From Rhizobium sp. CG5 (GTDB lineage Bacteria > Pseudomonadota > Alphaproteobacteria > Rhizobiales > Rhizobiaceae), in the NCBI RefSeq assembly GCF_023701945.1, contig NZ_JABAEF010000019.1, forward strand, positions 62,001 to 126,000: 64,000 nucleotides of DNA, in the 5' to 3' direction. Position 1 is the first letter of the stretch; each line of letters starts with the position of its first letter. The translations under genes and the position numbers were made by a program. Shown piece by piece: positions 25,023-33,425 of this stretch. A model generated the notes under the pieces. It saw only the letters and a program-made list of their open reading frames with translations. It searched no databases and was not told the origin of the DNA.

Positions 25023-26239
25023 ACCACACACCCACACCCAATTCGTTTCGTGAAGGCCCTGACGAGGATGGCCGCTTCGGCATCTTCGGTGGCCGGTTCG
25101 TCGCGGAAACCTTGATGCCGCTGATCCTCGATCTGCAGGCGGAGTGGGAAAAGGCCAAGACCGATCCAGAATTTCAGGCCGAACTCGCCCATCTCAACAA
25201 GCACTATACCGGGCGCCCGAGCCCGCTCTATTTCGCCGAACGCCTGACCAACGAGCTGGGCGGCGCCAAGGTCTATTTCAAGCGCGATGAGCTGAACCAC
25301 ACCGGGTCGCACAAGATCAACAATTGTCTCGGCCAGATCCTGCTGGCCAAGCGCATGGGCAAGACCCGCATCATCGCGGAAACCGGTGCCGGTCAGCATG
25401 GCGTGGCGTCCGCCACGGTGGCCGCCCGCTTCGGTATCCCTTGCGTCGTCTACATGGGCGCAACCGATGTCGAACGCCAGGCCCCCAATGTCTTCCGCAT
25501 GAAGCTGCTTGGCGCCGAAGTCATCCCCGTCACCTCTGGCCATGGCACCCTGAAGGATGCCATGAACGAAGCCCTGCGCGACTGGGTCACCAATGTCGAC
25601 GATACCTATTACATGATCGGCACGGCCGCTGGCCCGCATCCCTATCCAGAAATGGTGCGCGATTTCCAGTCGGTGATCGGCCGCGAAACCCGCGAACAGA
25701 TGATGGAAGCCGAAGGCCGTCTGCCCGATCTCCTGATTGCTGCCGTCGGCGGCGGATCGAACGCGATCGGCCTGTTCCATCCGTTCCTCGACGATGCCAG
25801 CGTCAAGATCGTCGGCGTCGAAGCCGGAGGCAAGGGTCTTGACGGCGAAGAGCATTGTGCTTCCCTGACGGCCGGCTCACCCGGCGTGCTGCATGGCAAC
25901 CGCACCTATCTGCTGCAGGATGCCGACGGACAGATCAAGGAAGGCCACTCGATCTCGGCCGGTCTCGATTATCCCGGCATCGGCCCGGAGCATTCCTGGC
26001 TGAAGGACATGGGACGCGTCGAATATGTCCCGATCATGGATGTCGAGGCTTTGGCTGCCTTCCAGGTTCTGACCCGCACCGAGGGTATCATTCCCGCCCT
26101 CGAGCCGTCCCATGCTCTGGCAGAAGTCATCAAGCGGGCGCCAAAGATGGACAAGGACCAGATCATCGTCATGAATCTCTGCGGCCGCGGCGACAAGGAC
26201 ATCTTCACTGTCGGCAAGATCTTGGGTATGGGGCTCTGA
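25019..26239 (+). CDS. trpB: Tryptophan synthase beta chain TrpB
   Basis: TrpB condenses indole with serine using pyridoxal phosphate. The 406-residue protein has KRDELNHTGSHKINN near residue 84, where the second lysine binds PLP. GAGQHGVASATVAARF and the phosphate-binding VGGGSNAIGLFHPF segment are also present. The start is GTG 25019, overlapping the trpF stop. trpA begins one base after the TGA, consistent with assembly of the alpha2-beta2 complex from neighbouring ORFs. Confidence 0.98.
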   Translation: MNHTPTPNSFREGPDEDGRFGIFGGRFVAETLMPLILDLQAEWEKAKTDPEFQAELAHLNKHYTGRPSPLYFAERLTNELGGAKVYFKRDELNHTGSHKINNCLGQILLAKRMGKTRIIAETGAGQHGVASATVAARFGIPCVVYMGATDVERQAPNVFRMKLLGAEVIPVTSGHGTLKDAMNEALRDWVTNVDDTYYMIGTAAGPHPYPEMVRDFQSVIGRETREQMMEAEGRLPDLLIAAVGGGSNAIGLFHPFLDDASVKIVGVEAGGKGLDGEEHCASLTAGSPGVLHGNRTYLLQDADGQIKEGHSISAGLDYPGIGPEHSWLKDMGRVEYVPIMDVEALAAFQVLTRTEGIIPALEPSHALAEVIKRAPKMDKDQIIVMNLCGRGDKDIFTVGKILGMGL

Positions 26240-26240
26240 C

Positions 26241-27080
26241 ATGACCGCACGTATGGACAAACGCTTTGCCGATCTGAAGGCTGCCGGCCGCCCGGCGCTG
26301 GTCACTTATTTCATGGGCGGCGATCCGGATTATGAGACGTCGCTCGCCATCATGAAGGCCCTTCCGGACGCCGGTGCCGATGTCATCGAGCTCGGCATGC
26401 CGTTTTCCGATCCGATGGCCGACGGGCCGGCGATCCAGCTGGCTGGCCAGCGCGCCCTGAAATCAGGTCAGACGCTGGTCAAGACCCTTCAGCTTGCCCG
26501 CGATTTCCGCAAGGTCGACCAGGACACACCGATCGTCATAATGGGCTATTACAATCCCATCTATGTCTTCGGCGTCGAGAAGTTCCTCGACGAAGCCCTG
26601 GAGGCCGGCATCGACGGCTTGATCATCGTCGACCTGCCGCCGGAAATGGATGACGAACTGTGCCTGCCGGCGCGCAAGCGCGACATCAATTTCATCCGCC
26701 TGGCGACGCCCACCACCGACGACAAGCGTCTGCCGATGGTCCTGCGCAACACATCCGGCTTCGTCTATTATGTCTCGATGAACGGCATCACCGGTTCGGC
26801 TCTGCCGGATCCGTCGCGGGTGTCCGGTGCGGTCGGACGCATCAAGAAGCATACCGACCTGCCGATCTGCGTCGGCTTCGGCGTCAAGACGGCCGAGCAT
26901 GCCCGGCTGATCGGCGCCAGTGCCGACGGCGTCGTCGTTGGCACGGCCATCGTCAACCAGGTGGCCCTGAGCCTGACCAAGGACAACAAGGCCACCGCCG
27001 ATACGGTACAGGCTGTTGTCACCCTGGTGCGGGGCCTGTCGAGCGGCGTCCATGCGGCGCGCCTTGCTGCTGCCGAATAG
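26241..27080 (+). CDS. trpA: Tryptophan synthase alpha chain TrpA
   Basis: TrpA cleaves indole-3-glycerol phosphate to indole, which is channelled to TrpB. The 279-residue TIM barrel shows VIELGMPFSDPMADGPAIQ near residue 47, carrying the catalytic glutamate, and the second catalytic aspartate in GLIIVDLPPEM. GFGVKTAEHARLI and ADGVVVGTAIVNQ bind phosphate. It begins one base after trpB. accD follows after 39 bp, so the trp genes probably continue into accD-folC. Confidence 0.98.
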   Translation: MTARMDKRFADLKAAGRPALVTYFMGGDPDYETSLAIMKALPDAGADVIELGMPFSDPMADGPAIQLAGQRALKSGQTLVKTLQLARDFRKVDQDTPIVIMGYYNPIYVFGVEKFLDEALEAGIDGLIIVDLPPEMDDELCLPARKRDINFIRLATPTTDDKRLPMVLRNTSGFVYYVSMNGITGSALPDPSRVSGAVGRIKKHTDLPICVGFGVKTAEHARLIGASADGVVVGTAIVNQVALSLTKDNKATADTVQAVVTLVRGLSSGVHAARLAAAE

Positions 27081-27106
27081 CGACACCATATTGAGTAGCG
27101 TCAATC

Positions 27107-27111
27107 AGGAG
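27107..27111 (+). promoter_or_regulatory. accD: Ribosome binding site supporting the accD TTG start
   Basis: AGGAG lies eight bases before TTG 27120-27122. No ATG or GTG with comparable spacing occurs in this frame, so the rare TTG start is the best choice. Confidence 0.75.
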
Positions 27112-27119
27112 TATTTCAA

Positions 27120-28028
27120 TTGAACTGGATCACCAACTACGTGCGGCCGCGGATCAATTCCATGCTTGGCCGGCGCGAAGTCCCGGAAAATCTCTGGATC
27201 AAATGCCCTGAGACCGGCGAAATGGTCTTCCACAAGGATCTCGAGGGAAACAAGTGGGTCATTCCGACATCGGGCTATCACATGAAGATGCCGGCCAAGG
27301 CGCGCCTTCTCGATCTGTTCGACGGCGGACGCTATGAGGCCTTCGTGCAGCCGAAAGTGGCCCAGGATCCGCTGAAATTCCGCGATTCCAAAAAATATTC
27401 GGACCGGCTCCGCGATAGCCGGGTGAAGACCGAGCAGGAAGACACGATTCTCGCCGGCCTTGGCACGGTCAAGGGCCTGAAACTCGTCGCCGTCGTCCAT
27501 GAGTTCAATTTCATGGGCGGTTCGCTCGGCATTGCCGCCGGCGAGGCGATCATCAAGGCCTTCGAGCGTGCCATCGAGGAAAAATGCCCGCTGGTGATGT
27601 TTCCGGCCTCCGGCGGTGCCCGCATGCAGGAAGGCATCCTGTCGCTGATGCAATTGCCGCGCACAACGGTGGCGGTCAACATGCTGAAGGAAGCAGGCCT
27701 GCCCTATATCGTCGTGCTGACCAATCCGACGACCGGCGGGGTCACCGCCTCCTATGCCATGCTGGGCGACCTGCACATTGCCGAACCCGGCGCCGAGATC
27801 TGCTTTGCCGGCAAGCGCGTGATCGAACAGACGATCCGCGAAAAGCTTCCCGAGGGTTTTCAGACATCGGAATATCTGCTGGAGCATGGCATGATCGACA
27901 TGGTGACGAAGCGGCACGACATTCCGGATTTGCTGGCGCGCATCTTGAAGATCATGACCAAGCAAGCTGGCGACGTCGTCAAGAATACCCTGCCGGCGAT
28001 CTCGGCTGTGCAGGACGTTCCGGCCTGA
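27120..28028 (+). CDS. accD: Acetyl-CoA carboxylase carboxyltransferase beta subunit AccD
   Basis: AccD pairs with AccA to transfer carboxyl from biotin to acetyl-CoA, the first step of fatty-acid synthesis. The 302-residue protein has the carboxyltransferase core with MFPASGGARMQEGILSLMQ and NPTTGGVTASYAMLGD. The start is TTG 27120 with AGGAG eight bases upstream, giving MNWITNYVRPRINSML as in rhizobial homologues. The N-terminal zinc ribbon is degenerate: only Cys29 of the four expected cysteines remains (Thr32, Ile48 and Ser51 occupy the others). The order trpA-accD-folC is widespread in proteobacteria. Confidence 0.96.
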   Translation: MNWITNYVRPRINSMLGRREVPENLWIKCPETGEMVFHKDLEGNKWVIPTSGYHMKMPAKARLLDLFDGGRYEAFVQPKVAQDPLKFRDSKKYSDRLRDSRVKTEQEDTILAGLGTVKGLKLVAVVHEFNFMGGSLGIAAGEAIIKAFERAIEEKCPLVMFPASGGARMQEGILSLMQLPRTTVAVNMLKEAGLPYIVVLTNPTTGGVTASYAMLGDLHIAEPGAEICFAGKRVIEQTIREKLPEGFQTSEYLLEHGMIDMVTKRHDIPDLLARILKIMTKQAGDVVKNTLPAISAVQDVPA

Positions 28029-28073
28029 CCCCGCATACGCTCTCGATCACGCCGAATCGCGGAATTCCTGACC

Positions 28074-29417
28074 ATGAATGAGCCTGCCCATAGTGAGGCC
28101 GAACGGGAGATCGAGGTGCTGATGGGATTGCATCCCAAGGGCTTCGATCTCTCGCTGAACCGTATCCGTCGCCTGCTGGGCAATCTTGGCAATCCGCATC
28201 TGAAGCTGCCGCCGGTCATTCATGTGGCCGGCACAAACGGCAAGGGCTCCGTGACGGCCTTTTGTCGGGCGCTTCTGGAAGCAAAAGGGCTGAGCGTGCA
28301 TGTGCACACATCCCCCCATCTTGTGCGTTGGCACGAGCGATACCGGATCGGCGTCAAGGGCGGGCCGGGGCAATTCGTCGAGGATGCCATCTTTGCCGAT
28401 GCGCTGCGCCGGATCGCGGCCGTCAATGCGGGGGAGGCGATCACGGTCTTCGAGATCCTTACCGCCGTAACCTTCCTGCTGTTTTCCGAACAGCCCGCCG
28501 ATGTGGCGATCATCGAGGTCGGTCTCGGCGGCCGGTTCGATGCGACTAATGTCATCGACAATCCCGCCGTTTCGGTGATCATGCCGATATCCCTGGATCA
28601 CCAGCCCTATCTTGGCGATCGGGTCGAACTGATTGCTGCCGAAAAGGCCGGGATCATGAAGCGCGGCCTGCCGGTGGTCATCGGCCACCAGGAGCATGAT
28701 GCGGCACGCGACGTTCTGGTCGCCACCGCCGAGCGCTTGAACTGTCCGCTCGCGGTATTCGGTCAGGATTATTTTGCCCATGAGGAGTTCGGACGGCTGA
28801 TTTACCAGGACGAATTCGGCCTCTCCGATCTGCCGCTGCCGCGGCTTCCCGGCCGCCATCAATATGGCAATGCCGCGGCTGCCATACGCGCCGTCAAGGC
28901 AGCAGGTTTTACGGTGACCGATGCGATGGCCGAAACCGCTATGACCTCGGTCGAATGGCCGGGACGGCTACAGAGCTTGTCGGAAGGAAAGCTGCTGGTC
29001 CATGCGCCGCAAGGCGCCGAAATCTGGGTCGACGGCGGACATAACCCGGGCGCCGGCGAAGTGATTGCCGAGGCCATGGCCGGTTTCGAGGAGCGCCAGT
29101 CGCGCCCGCTCTATCTGATCATCGGCATGCTCAACACCAAGGATCCGATCGGTTATTTCCGCGCCTTTTCGGATATCGCCGTCCATGTCTTCACGGTTCC
29201 CATTCGCGGCACCGATGCGGCTATCGATCCCGTTGTGCTGGCCCATGCCGCCTATGATGCGGATCTGGTCGCTGAACCGATGTCGTCGGTTGCCGAGGCG
29301 CTGGAAGCCATCCGCGAACGTGCCGATCCCGATATGCCGGCACCGCGCATTCTGATCGGCGGATCGCTTTATGTCGTTGGCAACGTGCTGGCCGACAACG
29401 GCACGCCCCCCAAATAA
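28074..29417 (+). CDS. folC: Bifunctional folylpolyglutamate synthase/dihydrofolate synthase FolC
   Basis: FolC adds glutamate to dihydropteroate and to folates. The 447-residue Mur-ligase-like protein carries the P-loop HVAGTNGKGSVTAF near residue 51. VHTSPHLVRWHERYRI, IIEVGLGGRFDATNVI and WVDGGHNPGAGEV follow, all family motifs. It is 45 bp after accD and ends a five-gene rightward run beginning at trpF. Its stop overlaps the left side of a bidirectional terminator shared with trxA. Confidence 0.96.
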   Translation: MNEPAHSEAEREIEVLMGLHPKGFDLSLNRIRRLLGNLGNPHLKLPPVIHVAGTNGKGSVTAFCRALLEAKGLSVHVHTSPHLVRWHERYRIGVKGGPGQFVEDAIFADALRRIAAVNAGEAITVFEILTAVTFLLFSEQPADVAIIEVGLGGRFDATNVIDNPAVSVIMPISLDHQPYLGDRVELIAAEKAGIMKRGLPVVIGHQEHDAARDVLVATAERLNCPLAVFGQDYFAHEEFGRLIYQDEFGLSDLPLPRLPGRHQYGNAAAAIRAVKAAGFTVTDAMAETAMTSVEWPGRLQSLSEGKLLVHAPQGAEIWVDGGHNPGAGEVIAEAMAGFEERQSRPLYLIIGMLNTKDPIGYFRAFSDIAVHVFTVPIRGTDAAIDPVVLAHAAYDADLVAEPMSSVAEALEAIRERADPDMPAPRILIGGSLYVVGNVLADNGTPPK

Positions 29418-29444
29418 AAAAGCCCGGACGAACCGGGCTTCTTT
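29414..29444. terminator. Bidirectional terminator between folC and trxA
   Basis: AAGCCCGG (29420-29427) pairs with CCGGGCTT (29433-29440) around loop ACGAA. On the minus strand the stem runs into TTTTTTATTT, a good U-tract for trxA. On the plus strand it is followed by CTTTC, a weaker signal for folC. Confidence 0.85.
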
Positions 29445-29476
29445 CAAATGATTCGGGTTGATGTCCGCGCTGCGGC

Positions 29477-29797
29477 TCAGGCGGCGCTGGAAATCCAGCT
29501 GCTCAGCGCCGTCTTGGGCTTGGCGCCAGCCTGGATGTCAGCCACTTCGCCGCCCTTGAAGATCGCAAGGGTGGGGATCGAGCGGACGCCGAAGCGTGCG
29601 GCAAGCTCGGGGTTTTCATCAATGTTGACCTTGGCAATTTTCACCTTGCCGGCCATTTCCGTCGAAATTTCTTCAAGGCTCGGTGCGATCATTTTGCAAG
29701 GTCCGCACCATTCAGCCCAGAAATCAACGACGACGGTTTCCGAGGAATCCAGGACTTCTGCCTGGAAATTGGCATTATCGACTTTTACCGTAGCCAT
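29477..29797 (-). CDS. trxA: Thioredoxin TrxA
   Basis: This 106-residue thioredoxin reduces protein disulfides in the cytoplasm. The active site is DFWAEWCGPCKMIAPSL near residue 30. The conserved cis-proline is in SIPTLAIFKGGE. It lies 73 bp downstream of addA in the leftward divL-tsaE/amgK-murU-addB-addA-trxA run. The gap is long enough for its own promoter, which would be expected for an abundant reductant. Confidence 0.97.
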   Translation of the reverse strand: MATVKVDNANFQAEVLDSSETVVVDFWAEWCGPCKMIAPSLEEISTEMAGKVKIAKVNIDENPELAARFGVRSIPTLAIFKGGEVADIQAGAKPKTALSSWISSAA

Positions 29798-29870
29798 TGG
29801 CTGCTCCTTTGTCGGTATCTGTTGATGTCTATGTGATGTGTGAGCGCCGGGTTTTCAATATCCCCATATC

Positions 29871-32800
29871 TCACGTTGTCTTGAGCTCGGCAAGAGACCG
29901 GGCCAGATCCGCTTCCGGCACGCAGAGAACCCGCGCATCCTCGGTATAGACCAGCAGGCAATCAAAGACCTTGCCGGGATAAAGAGGGGCGAGGATCTCG
30001 CGGTAGATGGCAAGCTGGGCACGATGGGCGAAGGGCAGCTCTGCCAGCGATTTCGGCGGCATGCGGTTCGTCTTGTAGTCGAGCAGAATGACACGATCGG
30101 CAGTGACGGCCAGCCGGTCGATCCGGCCCGAGACGGTTCGCTCCTCGCCGTTGAGCAGGAATGTGCCCATGACGGAGACTTCCGCCTGTCCGTGGGCGGA
30201 GAAGACGTCCTGGAGCTGCGGATGATCGAGCACGGCCATCACATCGTCCAGCAGCCGAGCACGATCCGCCGCCGGCCAGAAACGGGCAGCCCGCCCCACA
30301 TACCGTTCGGCGGCCTCGAAGCGTTCGGCCTTTGGAAAGGCCGGCAGCACCTGCAGCATGCGGTGCACCAGCCGCCCTTTTTGCAGCGCCAGCCCGGCAT
30401 TCTGCTTTTCCCCGAACAGCGGCGAGCTGACCAGAAGGTCGCCAGCATCGTCGTCGATCACCGTTCCAGCGCCCGACGGGCTGAGGGGGCGCGGCAACCG
30501 TGTCTGCTGCGGCGCGGGCCGTGACAGCGCCTCGGGCAGCGATTCGGAGACCCCGGTTTTCTCGCTTTCCTTTCGAGCTTCAAAGGTCCGGCCTGAAGGA
30601 GGCAATTGCCAGGAGAGGCCGCCCCAATCGCCGTCAGGGCCGGAAAAGCGCACCGGCTTGCAGCGGGTTTCATCGAGCGCCAGGGCGCCGGCGATCATGC
30701 TGTGCCAGACATCCGGTTGCTGCTGCTTGCCGCGATAGCCGCAGACGATCAGCCGGTCGGCGGCGCGCGTCATGCCGACATAAAGCAGGCGCCGGTACTC
30801 TTCCTCGGCAAGTCGCTTGACGCGAGCCGTGTCTGCTGACGTTACCGAATTGTCGAGCCCCTTGACCGGCGTCCAGATCGGCACAGGCGGCCTGTCCGGA
30901 TCCACAGGGATCATCCGGAACTTGGCGAGATGCGTGTGGTTGAAGGCCTTGGCGCCATCATCGACCAGGAAGACGATCGGCGCCTCCAGGCCCTTGGAGG
31001 CATGCACCGTCATCACCCGCACTTCGCTGCGTTCCTTGTCCTGTTCGCGCTTGACCTCGGGCGCTTCCTGCTCGAGCACCGTCACGAAGGATTGCATGCC
31101 CGGAAGGCCTGATGTTTCGTAGGCGAGCGCGAAATTCAGGAATTCGTCGAGGATATCGCTGACCTCGCTGCCGAGCCGCGCCAGAAAGGCCCGCCGGCCG
31201 CCCAGAGACCCAAGGACATGGGCGTAGAAATCGTGCGGCGGAAGACGGCGTGAGAGCGAGATATAGCCGGACAGGCGTGTCAAAACCGTCTGCCATGGGG
31301 ACAAGTCGGCATGCGCCAGCCGCTTCAAGGCCTGCCAGACGCTTTCGCGTTCCTCCCGCAAGGCGCAGACCGTGAAGACATGGTCCTCGTTGAGGTCGAA
31401 AAGCGGGCTTTTCAGAATGGCCGCCAGCGACAGGTCGTCGGCCGGCAGCAGGACAAAACGCCCGAGCGCCAGCAGATCCTGAACGGCAATATGACCGGTG
31501 AGCTTCAGCCGGTCGGCGCCGGCCACCGGAATATTGTCCCGTCTCTTCAGGGCACGGGTCAGGGCGTTGACGAAGGCGCCGCGCTTGCGCACCAGGATGA
31601 GGATGTCGCCGGCCTCAATCGGTCTTTCGACGTCCTTTTCAACGATCGTTTCCGTGCCGATCATCGCCTCGATGCGATGGGCGATCCGCCGTGCCAGAAT
31701 GGAGGATGGGGCGCTTTCCGGTGTGGCGTCGAAAGGTGCGGTCCAGTCCTCTTCCTTGTCCAACGGTTCGGCCGCCACCATGTCCCAGAGATCGACCGCG
31801 CCCGGATGTCCCGATCGGCTGGACATATGGACCACCGCGTCGTTGGCAGCGCTCAAGCCCCGGGCATTGTCAGCTTGCGAAAAGACCTGGTCAACGGCCG
31901 AGAGCACGGCCGATGTCGATCGGAACGACAGAGGCAGCCGCACGGCGCTGAAGGTCTCGCCGCCGGTCTGGACTTCCTGTGCGGTGAGCGACCCTTCCTG
32001 CGAAAACCGTTCCGGCCGGGCGCCCTGGAAGGAATAGATCGACTGCTTCTCATCGCCGACGGCAAAGAAGGTGCGCGTCACCGTGCGGGCGCTGGCGCCG
32101 GAAAAGAAATCCTCGCGCAACGACCGGATCACCGACCATTGCACCGGACTGGTATCCTGGGCCTCGTCGACCAGGATATGATCGATGCCCTGGTCGAGCT
32201 TGTAATGCACCCAGGGACCGACCTGGCTTTTGGTCAGGAGCGCTGCCGACCTCGCAATCAGGTCCTCGAAATCGAGCTGGCTGCGGCCCTTCTTCAGGTC
32301 CTCGTAATCGTGGTCGAGCCGCTGGGCAAGCAGCAGGGCAGCGCGGGTCGCGGTATAGAGCCGAAAGATCCGCAAGCGATCGCGACAGGCCACCACATGT
32401 TCCCGTGCCGCGATCACGGCATCCATCAGGTCGGGCGCCGCCTTGCCCATGGCGGCGGCCAGCAGCGTCCTGTCGGCTTTCGGCTTGTCGGCCTGCGTGT
32501 AGAAACAGCCCTCCAGCAGTTCGGCGCGGCGAACGGGATCGACCTCCCGGACGGCCTGTTCCAGCCCTGAGGCAATCGTCTGGACACTCTCACCGCCCTT
32601 TGTCCGCGCCAGATCGATATAGGCCGAGAGCGTGGGACCGTTGAGACCGGGCAAGGGCCAGTAGTTGCCGGCAAGACTGATTTCCGTATCGTCGACGGAG
32701 ATCGTCAAGGCTTCGCGGAGCGCAGCATCGCTGCCACCGCGGCGTTCCGCCCACTCCATGAACGTGCGCACCGCATGCCGGTTGGCGACGATATCGCCGA

Positions 32801-33425
32801 GCAGCGCCTCCAGCCCGAACTCGTCGCCGAGGCTGATTGCCAGGGAAAAGGCGTCAGCCAGTGCTGCGTCGCCTTCCTCCGTCGTCGCCGTCAGCAGCGA
32901 ACGCCGGGCATCGGACAGGAGCAGGGCCGAGGCCCGGTCGTCGAGCACGGAAAAATGCCCGGCCACATTGGCCTCGAGCGGAAACTGGTGCAGCAGCGCT
33001 TCGCAGAAGGCGTGAATGGTCTGGATCTTCAAGCCGCCGGGTGTCTCCAGCGCTCGGGCAAACAGGCGCCTGGCCGCAGCAATCTTCGCCCGGTCCGGCA
33101 TCCGGCCCTCGATCTGCGTTATGCGCCCTGCCAGCTGCTCGTCGGGCAGGGTTGCCCATTCCGCCAGCCGCTCGAACACCCGGTTCGACATTTCAGAAGC
33201 CGCAGCCTTGGTATAGGTCAGGCAGAGAATGGACGACGGGCGCGTGCCCGCCAGAAGCAGCCGGATCACCCGCAGCGTCAGCACATGGGTCTTGCCCGAG
33301 CCGGCATTGGCCGACACCCAGGCCGAGCGGCCCGGATCCGAGGCCAGCGCCTGCTGGGCCGAAGTCCAGTCGATCCAGGCGAGCGGGCTGTCGCTGTCGG
33401 GCAGATGGTCGATTTCACTCGTCAC
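29871..33425 (-). CDS. addA: Double-strand break repair helicase AddA (alphaproteobacterial type)
   Basis: AddA is the UvrD-like helicase-nuclease subunit of AddAB, which resects broken DNA ends for RecA loading. The Walker A motif AWVSANAGSGKTHVL is about 40 residues from the start. Walker B is in ILVDEAQDTSPVQW, a later helicase motif is RLLYVGMTRAADRLIV, and the C-terminal RecB-type nuclease shows VILLDYKTNRMPP. I choose GTG 33423-33425 (1184 aa), because a perfect AGGAGG lies six bases upstream; the open frame to 33500 is antisense-like extension. It overlaps the end of addB by 11 bp. Confidence 0.95.
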   Translation of the reverse strand: MTSEIDHLPDSDSPLAWIDWTSAQQALASDPGRSAWVSANAGSGKTHVLTLRVIRLLLAGTRPSSILCLTYTKAAASEMSNRVFERLAEWATLPDEQLAGRITQIEGRMPDRAKIAAARRLFARALETPGGLKIQTIHAFCEALLHQFPLEANVAGHFSVLDDRASALLLSDARRSLLTATTEEGDAALADAFSLAISLGDEFGLEALLGDIVANRHAVRTFMEWAERRGGSDAALREALTISVDDTEISLAGNYWPLPGLNGPTLSAYIDLARTKGGESVQTIASGLEQAVREVDPVRRAELLEGCFYTQADKPKADRTLLAAAMGKAAPDLMDAVIAAREHVVACRDRLRIFRLYTATRAALLLAQRLDHDYEDLKKGRSQLDFEDLIARSAALLTKSQVGPWVHYKLDQGIDHILVDEAQDTSPVQWSVIRSLREDFFSGASARTVTRTFFAVGDEKQSIYSFQGARPERFSQEGSLTAQEVQTGGETFSAVRLPLSFRSTSAVLSAVDQVFSQADNARGLSAANDAVVHMSSRSGHPGAVDLWDMVAAEPLDKEEDWTAPFDATPESAPSSILARRIAHRIEAMIGTETIVEKDVERPIEAGDILILVRKRGAFVNALTRALKRRDNIPVAGADRLKLTGHIAVQDLLALGRFVLLPADDLSLAAILKSPLFDLNEDHVFTVCALREERESVWQALKRLAHADLSPWQTVLTRLSGYISLSRRLPPHDFYAHVLGSLGGRRAFLARLGSEVSDILDEFLNFALAYETSGLPGMQSFVTVLEQEAPEVKREQDKERSEVRVMTVHASKGLEAPIVFLVDDGAKAFNHTHLAKFRMIPVDPDRPPVPIWTPVKGLDNSVTSADTARVKRLAEEEYRRLLYVGMTRAADRLIVCGYRGKQQQPDVWHSMIAGALALDETRCKPVRFSGPDGDWGGLSWQLPPSGRTFEARKESEKTGVSESLPEALSRPAPQQTRLPRPLSPSGAGTVIDDDAGDLLVSSPLFGEKQNAGLALQKGRLVHRMLQVLPAFPKAERFEAAERYVGRAARFWPAADRARLLDDVMAVLDHPQLQDVFSAHGQAEVSVMGTFLLNGEERTVSGRIDRLAVTADRVILLDYKTNRMPPKSLAELPFAHRAQLAIYREILAPLYPGKVFDCLLVYTEDARVLCVPEADLARSLAELKTT

